Assembly (NCBI GenBank): GCA_019648995.1
Contig: BLXT01003624.1
Location: forward strand, 3,787-24,702
DNA: 20,916 nt
Source of the DNA: Plakobranchus ocellatus
Taxonomy: Eukaryota; Mollusca; Gastropoda; Plakobranchidae
Direction: 5' to 3'
A program made the position numbers and the translations under genes. The notes under the pieces were generated by a model. It saw only the letters and a list, made by a program, of their open reading frames with translations, was not told where the DNA came from and made no database searches. Below are positions 1 to 8,487 of this stretch, in pieces; position 1 is the stretch's first letter; each line of letters opens with the position of its first letter.

Positions 1-650
1 TCTTGTCCTCACTTATTAGCGGAAGGGACAAAAGTTTTAACTAATTCCATAAAGGCAGTTTATTATTGAAGGCCTAGTCTGCCGTTAGTCTTTCATTAAG
101 GTGTGATGGTGTACACTCACCGGGTCACTATGTGGGCTTAGATTAATGGATGAGAGAGAAGAAGAGAGTGAGACAGTTAGGGAAAGGAGAGAGGGGTTTG
201 GCAGTGAAAGAAAGTTGCATTGTCAAAAGTTGAAAATCTTGATGCCTGAGCACATGGCAGCCTTGAAAGTAATGTCTTTATTGATGACAGGCTCAAACTC
301 AAGACAGAGTGATCAGTACAGATCACATGGCGGGTTTGTTAATCATCGTGCCACTAAGGCCCCTCAGAATAGGATTTCATCCATTTAGCTTGCAATCTCA
401 AAATAAACTTCCCTTCTCACAATATAGCCTTGATGCTTTGTTGTCCTGATTCGGCATACAAACTGAGAAAATGACAATAATATTTCCTATCCAGATTGAG
501 CTTGTTGTTGGTGGCAATATGGTAATTTGTGGACAATGAACTATATGACCAAGTCTTTGCACCTGGACGAAATGTTGCCTCCCTGAAACAGCACCCTAAT
601 TTCTCCCTTCTGCAATGATGCTAACTAACTGTGATCTTCTCCTCTACCAG

Positions 651-688
651 GGCTATCAAAATCTGAAGATAAGTTGGAATTATTAAAG
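651..688 (+). other. Candidate small internal exon
   Basis: A textbook-like 3' splice site ends at 650: a branch-point-like CTAAC pair at 621-630, a pyrimidine-rich tract, then CAG. The next 38 nt end in AAAG followed by GTGATA, a weak donor. One reading frame across the segment is open and hydrophilic (LSKSEDKLELLK), and the other two hit stops. If real, the left flank is part of a plus-strand host gene and the array lies in or beside its intron. A single short open frame is weak evidence, and chance is quite possible. Confidence 0.25.
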
Positions 689-838
689 GTGATACCATAC
701 TTGTATATGAACCAATTTTCTTTAATTATTTAAACCCTTTTTTCCAAAATCAATTTATATTCATGAAGCATGAGAGACTCTAAACCTGAAGTTTTTTTTT
801 GTCAAGCTATAAGACAAGTCTTAACTCAAAAAGATCAC

Positions 839-858
839 ATCAACAGAGCTCTGTTGAT
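839..858. repeat. Perfect 20-bp palindrome
   Basis: ATCAACAGAGCTCTGTTGAT equals its own reverse complement over all 20 bases, with no spacer. It lies in non-array DNA, and the symmetry stops at the next base on each side. It could form a cruciform or bind a dimeric protein. No function is claimed. Confidence 0.9.
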
Positions 859-968
859 CAGACAGGTCAAACCTGGTTGCAACGAAAGAGCGTCCATTGC
901 TTCCTGGTTCAACAATCAGTCGCAGCAAGGAATGCTCTGTTGCTCCGCTGTTATTTATCAAAAGCGAC

Positions 969-1219
969 ATATCAATGGTCTCGGGCACAAACCCTCTAAC
1001 TCCAGAGAGAATCATTTAACAGGAGGAGAAGAAATTGATTTTCCCAAACAAAACCAAGGTCTTATAAGATTTGATCATGTAACAGTTTAACACATTTTAA
1101 TTGGTTTCTGAGTCATGATCTATTCATTAGTGATTCATATGTGTTTTTATTCCATTCAAAAGCAAAATTGCAATAGCAAGAAAGTGATATAGAAGGTTTG
1201 TGCCCGAGATCATAGATAT
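969..1219. repeat. Spaced inverted repeat, arms near 979-993 and 1195-1209
   Basis: TCTCGGGCACAAACC at 979-993 is the exact reverse complement of 1195-1209. Imperfect complementarity extends outward to about 969-998 and 1190-1219, with a spacer of about 200 nt between the perfect cores. No target-site duplication could be fixed at the outer edges. It may be the remains of a small inverted-repeat element or two inverted copies of a dispersed repeat. Confidence 0.7.
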
Positions 1220-1388
1220 ACAAATCCAATCCATCCTCTATCCACTCGAACTAAGTTTAGCTGCGATATTTATAATTTTCAATTCCATTTTGTACTGACT
1301 AAATGTGATCAATTTTGTACTCTTTTTTCAGTATTATTCTACGACACCAGTGACCAAATGTCCCCTTTTAAATTTCCTTTTCAGTCAG

Positions 1389-2562
1389 TTCTAAATTTCC
1401 AAGAGAGTCAAGCATCAATTTTAAGGTGAGAAATCAGCCAAAAAACTTGATTGCAAGCCTTGGAATACGTCTCAGACAGCTTCAAATCTTCTTCAAGAGG
1501 GTAACATTTTTTCCTACATATCGATAGAGAAAGGTTGAAAGACGCTATAAAATAACCCAATTAGCCAGCACTGGCTCAAACCTGCAAGTTAGTTTCGTTC
1601 CTGACATAGCTATTTTTTTCCTTAAATTTGTGCCCTTTTTCTCCCTTATTTTGGAAACGGCAACATTGGACATGTCAGAAAGGTCTAATATAGGTTGAGA
1701 CCGTGCTTTTCGAATGAAAGCAAAGGTTTCTTTGTTCAAGTCAATAATAACGGCGGTCAAAAGTGAAAGAAGCAAGCATCAAAATCCTGTCGCTTCATTG
1801 CATTGTGTAATTTTTTACTGGATTTTTGCTCTTTTACAGATGCACCTTGGTCAATATCTAGGCAAACGCAAGCCTGAAAAACCATACAAATATACAAATT
1901 TCTACTCTATTTCAAGATCAAAGCGTCATCTTGTTTTTGTCCATTCCATTAAGTTTTTTTTTCATTTTAAAGTCATTTTAATGCCCAAAATTGTCAATTT
2001 TTGGCTAAAACACTAGCATTAAAAAAGGTTGAAAGCCTCAACTTTGATGGCCTTTAGCATTTCCATACAACACTGAGCAAACACATGCCTGTAACACTTT
2101 TCAGTGAAGTAATACTTGTTCTCCACTTCAGGGTACAAATATTTGATCGTTTGTCCCTTTACATTTGAATGCTTTTATTGGATTTCAATATCCTTTATGC
2201 GGGAAAACTCAGCATTTTTGGTTGAAAATCCAAACCAAAACCTTGATGCAAGCCTTAATTTTGATCATCTTCGGGCTCAGATTCAACATAAACAAAATTG
2301 AATTTTCTTTCACATATTAAACAAGAAAGATTCAAATACACTTTTGAATGCCCCAAATCGCTTGCTACAACTTCCGCTTGCGAGTAAAAAATGGTAAGAT
2401 TCTGCTACATCGCAACTACAGACTCTCTATTTCTTCCTATTATTTATTTAACCAAATGTCAATAATGTGCAGACTGAATACAATTTTTTTTTGTACGCTT
2501 TTTCCAGTAATGTCCAATGGCATCAGTGACCAAATGTTCTTTTTTTATTTCCTTCTAAACCA
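1389..2562 (+). repeat. Array unit u1 (A-C, B deleted)
   Basis: This is the leftmost unit. Array similarity starts about 100 bp earlier, near 1290, with the tail of a preceding C block. The A block runs to about 2055, where the sequence jumps from the A-B spacer (TTTAGC) to the end of B (AGCATTTCCATAC), removing almost all of B with AGC shared at the join. The C block is the short form. It is the most diverged unit; for example, its copy of the 38-nt cassette is 37 nt. Confidence 0.8.
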
Positions 2563-4072
2563 GATCTAGCTTTGGAGAGGGAGCCAACCATCAATGTTGA
2601 GGTGAGAAATAGCCCGAAAATTGTAATTTTCAACCTTTGGAATCTGTCGCAGACAGTTTAAAATCTTCTTCAAGAGGGTAACAATTTTTTCTACTTTTCG
2701 ATAGAGTAAGGTTGAAAGACCCTGTAAAATAACCCAAATGGCCACCACTGGCTCAAACCTGCAAGAAAGTTTTGATCGTAACAAAGCTATTTTTTTTTCG
2801 TTAAAATTGCGCCCTTTTTCTTCCTTATTTTGGAAACGGCAGACATTGGACATGTCAGAAAGAGCTAATATACGATGGGAATGTGCTTTTTTAATGAAGA
2901 CTAAGGTTTCCTCATGCAAGTCAATCATGATGGATGTCAAAATTGCCTGAAGTTTTTATTGAAATGCTGTTGTTTCATTGGGATGTGGAATTTTGGAATT
3001 GATTTTAGCTCTTTGACTGACAAACCTTCAACAATATCTAGGCAAACGCAAGTTAAAATAAACATACAAGGATACTAAATTTACACTCTTTTTTATGATC
3101 AAAGCTTCAAATTCTTTTTGTCCATATATTGAGTGTATTTAATTCATTTTGAAGTCATTTGCATGAGCAAAATCGGCAATTTTTGACTGAAACACTAACC
3201 AAAAAATAGGTTGAAAGCCTCAAATTTGATGGCCTTTAGCTCGGACACAGCCTGGAAAATGTTGAATTCTCTTCTACGTATTGATAGAGGAAGGTCAAAA
3301 GACACTGATGAATTATTAAAATGGCCAGTAACAGCTCAAACCTACAAGTTAGTCTGGACAATGACATAGACATTTTTGAGTAAAATTTCACTCTTTTTCT
3401 CTCTTACTTTGGAAATGGCTGACATTGGCTATGTCAGAAAATGCTAAAAATACATCACAAAAATGCTTTTCGTTGTTAGCAAAGGTTCCTTTATGGAATT
3501 CAATATTGATGGAAGCCAAGAAAGCAAGAAGGAATGATCGAAATCCTGTTGCTTCATGATGATGGCAAAATTTTAAAGCGCTTTTTTCCCCTTTTATGGA
3601 AGCATTTCCATACAACACTGAGCAAACACATGTCTATAACACTATTCAGTAATGTAATACTTCAGGGTCCAAGTATTTGATCGTTTGTCCCTACACATTC
3701 CAATGTTTTTATTGATTTCACTATCCTTTACGATGGCAAACTCAGCATTTTTGGTTGAAAATCCAGACCAAAGCCTTGTTGCAAGCCTTAATTTTGATCA
3801 CCTTCGGGCTCAGATTCAAAGAAAACAAAATTAAATTTTCTTTCACATATTGATCAAGAAAGATTGAAATTCACTATTGAATGTCCCAAATTGCTTGCTA
3901 CAACTTCAGCCTGCAAGTAAAAAGTGGTAAGATTCTGCTACAATGCAACTGTTGACTTTTTTTTCCTATTATCTATTTAGCAGACTCAATACAATTTTTT
4001 GTACGCTTTTTCCAGTAATCTCCAATGGTACCAGTGAGCAAATGGCCTTTTTTTCAATTTCCTTCTGAATCA
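2563..4072 (+). repeat. Array unit u2 (A-B-C short)
   Basis: This is a complete unit of about 1.51 kb. The A block is a distinctive subtype shared with u5 and u9. It has CTCATGCAAGTCAATCATGA near 2913 and a TTGGAATTGATTTTAGCTCTT stretch instead of the common AATGGATTTTTGCTCTT. B begins near 3241 and the short C block near 3640. An antisense open frame of 124 codons covers part of A, but it is interrupted in other copies and is not called. Confidence 0.85.
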
Positions 4073-4120
4073 GATCTAGCTTTGGAGAGGGAGTCAACCA
4101 TCAATTTTGGGCTGACAAAT
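4073..4120 (+). repeat. Array unit u3, 5' part before the transposon
   Basis: This holds the first 48 bp of u3 (the 38-nt cassette region and its flank), ending in AAAT at 4117-4120. The unit resumes after the transposon at 8484. Uninterrupted copies such as 11592 onward read GACAAATAGCCTG across the same point, so the join is exact. Confidence 0.9.
4117..4120. repeat. Target-site duplication (left), AAAT
   Basis: AAAT here is repeated at 8484-8487. Uninterrupted array copies have a single AAAT at this position, which supports a 4-bp duplication made on insertion. Confidence 0.8.
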
Positions 4121-4153
4121 CAATACCTCGGTGTAGGACACCGACATACGCCA
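4121..4153 (+). repeat. Left terminal inverted repeat of the transposon
   Basis: It begins CAATACCTCGGTGTAGGACA. Compared with the reverse complement of 8451-8483, mismatches fall at positions 1, 2, 9, 16, 20 and 28. An internal 7-bp palindrome (TCGGTGT at 4128-4134, ACACCGA at 4138-4144, 3-nt spacer) lies inside this end. Confidence 0.87.
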
Positions 4154-4621
4154 ATTTTTTCAAAATTTTTTTATTTCAATAATATGGTCTCCTAAGTTCC
4201 ACACACCTTGTTTCAAAAGATGGACGCTCTACGATTAATAGTTTCGGAGTTAACATATTCCGACGTCATTTATCCTTTAAAAGATTAGGAGTGAATTCCA
4301 CAACAGTACTTTGTCAGAATCTGCATCTAAGAAAAGTGAAGAGATGTACTTTAAATATCAGACATAAGCATGTGTCGGAATTTGCTTCTCAAAATCTTAT
4401 CTCAAATTCTGGAATGAGTGTTACAGTATGTAGATATGTCGGAAAATGAAACTGGCACAAAAAATTTCCTCTTTGGCAAGAGACATGCGTTTAAAAAAAA
4501 AACGGCATTGCTATGTCCTGTTTATGATCCACACATTTTGTTTTGATGCAATACAGACCACGATAAAAACTCAAATTGTCAGAAGCACGGTTTTTCAAGC
4601 AAAATACGTGTCGAAACATAG
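4154..4621 (+). other. Transposon 5' noncoding region, possible untranslated first exon
   Basis: No open frame of note. TGTCGG, a motif also present in the terminal repeats, recurs at 4373-4378 and 4437-4442. Promoter elements cannot be fixed. The region ends in a strong splice-donor match at 4622. If the intron call is right, transcription starts somewhere in this interval. Confidence 0.4.
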
Positions 4622-5154
4622 GTGAGTACTGTTTTTATTTGCAAAACAATGTTGTGGATTTTTAAAAAGAGTGTGGCTTAAAAGAAGATAGGTTATTGAC
4701 AATTTTGTTATCGATAATGGGTGATATTTATGACAAGAGAGGTTTTATAAGCGTTATGTTTCTATTATGTTGGTGAAGAGAATCAGTTGATACTTATGCT
4801 AACCGTTATTAACATTTTATTTTAAAAGCAAAGGTTGTTTTGATTGTGTTATCTGACCCATTTAAAAAAAAAAGTTTCCATGTGCTCAATTCTAGAATTT
4901 CAACTACGATAGCTTTACATAAAGATACTATTTTTGGAGCATGGCTTGGAGCCCGCATTGAGGCTGTCAGATATATTCTTATTTTAGAATTGGCGTTATA
5001 ATAATTATAGATTGAAGAAGAAGAAGAACAAGAACAAGAATGATGATGACAATTTTTTTCAGATGTGTTTTAAGATGCCTTGCTTTGTGGTTGGTTATAC
5101 ACTGCAGGCTATATTTAGGCTTAATATTTGCTGTTCGTGTTTTATTTTCAACAG
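4622..5154 (+). other. Candidate intron in the 5' leader of the transposase gene
   Basis: The donor is ATAG followed by GTGAGT at 4622-4627, a full consensus match. The acceptor is a pyrimidine-rich TTTTATTTTCAACAG ending at 5154, one base before the ATG at 5156. The 533-nt span would join an untranslated exon directly to the coding exon. Alternative acceptors exist, notably TTTTTTTCAG ending at 5062, so the 3' boundary is less certain than the donor. Confidence 0.5.
5014..5040 (+). repeat. GAA/GAACAA simple repeat
   Basis: This is a purine-only-like run of GAA units passing into AAC/AAG variants and then GATGATGAC. It encodes lysine and asparagine in the upstream open frame but lies within the proposed intron, so it is best read as a simple repeat. 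Confidence 0.7.
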
Positions 5155-5155
5155 A

Positions 5156-7493
5156 ATGGATAACATGGAGGAAAATCAACCGTCCTCATCCCAAGAAGAT
5201 GATATGATCCCTCTGTCCAAACTTCGAAACCGAATCAGCACTGATGCAGGTTCATCTGATGAAGACATTCCTTTGGCAGATCTGCGACGTACAGGCTCCC
5301 CCATTTCCGATTTTGATGATTCCGATGCTGGCCCCGAGTACAAACCCGGTCAGTGTGAAGTAAAGCGTTGCAGATAGGAGGTGGGGGCTGTATACGAGAA
5401 TTGCCTCATGCTTGTCTGCTACGACCATTGCATCGAAGATATTGATTCTTGTGAGCAGCACGGGAAAACAATTAAAAAAACGGGACAACAGTAAAAAAAG
5501 GCAAAATAAAGCAAAATACATGGAGCGTAAGGGGGAATTTTATGCTAAAGATAAAGCACAAGACAGGGGTACCAGAGGATTACATTCATTATGAAAACCA
5601 GGATGATGCTTCTATTGAAAGACAGGCAGAGCAAGAGAACCATGACCTGCTGCCGAGGCCACAACAAAGAAGAGAATTACAAAAGGAAGGTGAAGCTGAA
5701 AGAGAAAACAGGGAAGATGTCATATGTGTTGATGCCAATGATGAGGACCTACAAAAGGGAGGACGAAAAAGAACCCGGAACCCTGCTGAATGGAAAAGGA
5801 ACATACAAAAGCGATTGAAATATACTGGTAAGGCATATGTCTCAACATCTGGAAAAGAAAAGTTAGCAAAAACCATAGGACCTAGCTGTGGTGTATCATG
5901 TGCATTGAGATGTTCGTCCCACTTTGATGATGAAGCTCGAGGAACAATTTTTAAGGGCTATTGAAGCTATGGGGACAAGAAAGAACAAAGACATTTTTTT
6001 TTTAAACACGTTGAGCGCTGTCTTGCAATACGGAAAAGAGTGGGCTCAAATAGAAGAATGATAACGATGAAATATTATTTCTACTCAAAAGACTCCCAGG
6101 TACAAGTGTGTAGACATTTCTTCATGAACACACTTAGTATAAGTAAAGATTTTATCTATGGAGCACTCAACCAACATTCCGATGGAGTATTGACGCCCTC
6201 AAAACAAGGACGACATGACAAACATAAAAAGGTGAAAGAAACTGTTGTACAAGATGTATGTGACCACATAAACTCGTTCGCTGCTATAGACTCACATTAT
6301 TGCCGTGCTAGAACGAATAAAAAGTATCTTGATGCTTCGCTGTCAATAGCAAAAATGTAATGTCTCTATGAAGAAGCTTACAAAGAGCATGAGAGGGCAT
6401 CCCTTGATAAATACAGGCGCATCTTTGATGAGGAATTCATCTTGGCCTTTCATAAACCTAAGAAAGGTCAATGTGAAATCTGCACATCCCAAAGAAACAA
6501 CCAGACTGATGAAGAGAAAGAATCGTTTGAGGAGCACCTGAGCAACAAATTAAAGCAAGCAAGAGAAATAAAGGAGCAAGAAAAGCTCGCTGCAAAGACA
6601 CCCTTTAAAACACGCTGTGCTTTTGACATGGAGCAAATCCCTCTTTGCCCACACGGGCAAAGCTCAAGTTTTTATTACAAGTGGCACTTGGGTGTATATA
6701 ACTTTACTATATATGACTACAAAAATGGTGATGGTTTGTGTTACATGTGGCCTGAGAGTGAAGGTCGGAGGGGCCCAAATGAAGTCGCCTCATGCCTCTT
6801 TGATTACATGAAAGAGAGGTCTTTACAGTCTGTGAAAGAAATTCATTTGTTCTCTGATAATTGTAGCGGTCAGAACCGCAATCGATATGTAGCCTTTGCT
6901 TTGTGGTTTGCTAGAAACCATCTCAGTCTATCCAAGATAACACATACATTTTTAGAGAAAGGGCATACAGAAACTGAGAACGATTCCATTCATGCAACCA
7001 TAGAAAGGGCGACAAGACGTCTAGAGCTTTATACACCCGATCAATGGTACACAGCAGTGAGAGCAGCCAAAGTCTCTAAACAGCCATACAAGGTCAAGGA
7101 AATGACAGCAAAAGACTTTGTTAATTTTAAGTCAATGTCAAACAACGTGACGAACTGGCAATTGGTGACGATGGGCAGAAAATTATGTGGAGCAGAACCA
7201 GGCAGCTTTTCGTAATGGAGGAAGACCCCCATGCAATCTTTCTTGCAACAGCCTATGGTGGTGTACCGAGAAGGATGGATGTGTATCGGCAAAACCGAAA
7301 CCGAAGGTTCTTAGAGACACCTCAAACTGCAATCATATTGGTGAAAGTTTCCAGTACACCAGGCACTCCGCAAGCCAAAAAGACAGATCTCCTTAGTTTC
7401 TGTCAGTCTGGACCAATTCCAAATTCATACAGGCATTTCTTTGACTCCTTGTCAGTTGGGGCTGAAGTTCAAGAGACCAAAATGGAGGATTAG
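5156..7493 (+). pseudogene. Broken DDD transposase-like gene (DUF7869-type protein)
   Basis: Reading order: an acidic start (ATG 5156) with two IPL-x-LR motifs, then a Cys/His cluster with Cys codons at 5354, 5369, 5402, 5417, 5429 and 5450 and His at 5426 and 5459. After that come a basic motif (KRTRNPAEWKRN, 5767-5802), a Cys triplet, an HKPKKGQCEIC motif near 6445, and the core. The core Asp residues are at 6625 (FDMEQ), 6856 (SDNCSGQN) and 6982 (ENDSIH), spaced by 76 and 41 residues. The end motif (AKKTDLLSFC) is at about 7374-7403. Breaks: TAG 5375, TAA 5492, a frame change before 5542, TGA 5962 (where a Trp would fit), TAA 6358 (where a Tyr would fit), and a shift to the third frame between about 7125 and 7185, before TAG 7491. 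Similarity on both sides of each break argues for one decayed gene rather than several small ones. The DUF7869 and Sola links are from memory, not from a search. Confidence 0.82.
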
Positions 7494-7959
7494 AGCGGCC
7501 AGAGAGACAAATCCATATCTTTTTTCTATTAGGAGTATTATGTTTAAAGAAGCATGCCATTAGTATTAATACCGGCTCTCTTATAGAGGTTCATTTTTCT
7601 TTCTTGGTTTTATTCCTTAGCCGCTAAAGTGTCGTACCTATGACATTTTTTTTAGTTTCATAACTATACAAAGAAAGCATAACTTTGATTACTTCCTTTT
7701 TCTACCCGGATTAAGTTGTAATCCTTCAATTTAATGATGCTAAAAATTCTCTTCATTTTATCAGTTTGACATGATGCTTCTGATTCAATTAAAAGCTTAA
7801 CGTATTCACATATAAGTTATTTCGTATAATATGAACTAAGTTTGTCTTTTTATGTTGCATTCCTTTCAAAGTTGCACAAATAATGTGGTTTGGATTGTTT
7901 GAAAAAATATAAACTACTTAGAACTTTTTCTTAAAATGACAACCGTCAAATTTTCATAA

Positions 7960-7965
7960 AATAAA
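7960..7965 (+). terminator. Polyadenylation signal candidate AATAAA
   Basis: Canonical AATAAA about 470 bp after the last stop of the transposase-like gene. In AT-rich DNA this hexamer is common, and no clear GT-rich element follows. Confidence 0.35.
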
Positions 7966-8078
7966 CACAGAAAGAATTTAGTGCATAATAAAAAGTCGTG
8001 GTTAACGTCTTTAACCCCTATCATGAAGATGACGAATAACTTGAAAATTTTACAGGTGTCTTCCATTTGATTAAACTC

Positions 8079-8084
8079 AATAAA
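8079..8084 (+). terminator. Polyadenylation signal candidate AATAAA
   Basis: AATAAA followed by GTCAGCTTGGTCTGATT, a T/G-containing downstream stretch, which makes it a slightly better candidate than the copy at 7960. It lies inside the transposon, on the same strand as its gene. Confidence 0.4.
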
Positions 8085-8450
8085 GTCAGCTTGGTCTGAT
8101 TATGCAAAAAACCGCCACTCTACACTTTGAACTCATATTTATTTTTGAGCTTGTCTGAAATGTCGGTGAAAGAAAACAACACAAGCACATAGAGGAATCT
8201 GCATTTGATAAACTGGTGGTAAATTACGACATATGCACTTGTCTGTGTTTTGCACCAAACATAGTTAGAAGCTAAAACCCCTATATGAACACATTTGCTA
8301 ATTTCTTCACAAGGGTTCGAAGTTAAAAGATAAAATAAATCTGCGGGTTTACAGACGCATATGTTCAAAGTTATATCTAAAGGAGAGTTCAAAATATGCA
8401 CAAGTATGAAAGTTAAACAGTTTTTTCTCTCTCCTGAAAAATTTGGAAAA

Positions 8451-8483
8451 TGGCGCATGTCGGAGTCTTACACCTAGGTATCT
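8451..8483 (-). repeat. Right terminal inverted repeat of the transposon
   Basis: Read on the minus strand it begins AGATACCTAGGTGTAAGACT, matching the left end at 27 of 33 positions. The internal palindrome of the left end is degraded here (ACACCTA versus TCGGAGT). ATGTCGG lies at 8457-8463. Confidence 0.87.
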
Positions 8484-8487
8484 AAAT
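8484..8487. repeat. Target-site duplication (right), AAAT
   Basis: The second copy of the 4-bp duplication. The array resumes immediately with AGCCTGAAAATTGTG, exactly as in uninterrupted units. Confidence 0.8.

Larger units (their letters stand above)
1..1289. other. Non-array flanking DNA without a recognised gene
   Basis: This stretch shows no similarity by eye to the 1.5 kb array that follows. Short open frames at 146-388 and 770-1090 give proteins with no recognisable domain. The second overlaps other open frames on both strands, so neither is called a gene. The segment holds one strong-looking 3' splice site at 650, a perfect palindrome at 839-858 and a spaced inverted repeat at 969-998 / 1190-1219, listed separately. 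It could be intronic or intergenic host DNA. Confidence 0.6.
7494..8450 (+). other. Transposon 3' noncoding region
   Basis: This is AT-rich DNA with no supported gene. A minus-strand open frame at 8120-8458 has no recognisable features and overlaps the terminal repeat. Two AATAAA signals follow the gene (listed separately). One TGTCGG-type motif (ATGTCGG, 8159-8165) matches the motif in the terminal repeats. Confidence 0.6.
4121..8483 (+). mobile_element. DNA transposon with TIRs and 4-bp TSD (Sola-like)
   Basis: This is a 4363-bp insertion in array unit u3. Its ends are imperfect inverted repeats: 27 of the outer 33 positions match, then weaker A/T-rich similarity continues inward. They are flanked by AAAT on both sides. 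The empty site can be read from sibling array units. Inside are about 1 kb of 5' noncoding DNA, one broken plus-strand transposase-like gene (5156-7493) and about 1 kb of 3' noncoding DNA. The protein has three well-spaced acidic positions (D, D, D) in contexts typical of an RNase H-fold transposase. Known family facts: the Sola superfamily has DDD transposases and 4-bp duplications, which fits. Assignment to Sola is an inference made without a search. The element is non-autonomous now because its gene is broken. Confidence 0.88.

Noticed and set aside
146-388. Possible 80-codon protein gene
   Set aside because: Low-complexity charged start, no recognisable domain, no supporting splice or promoter context.
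770-1090. Possible 106-codon protein gene
   Set aside because: It overlaps open frames in two other frames and spans the palindrome and one inverted-repeat arm. There is no recognised similarity.
2566-2940. Recurring antisense open frame in A blocks (also near 1545, 8547, 13473 and 16887)
   Set aside because: The frame is open to different extents in each copy and broken by stops and length changes. B shows a similar antisense frame because A and B share ancestry. Nothing resembles a known domain.
8120-8458. Minus-strand 112-codon gene in the transposon 3' region
   Set aside because: It runs into the terminal inverted repeat, and its sequence has no recognisable domain.
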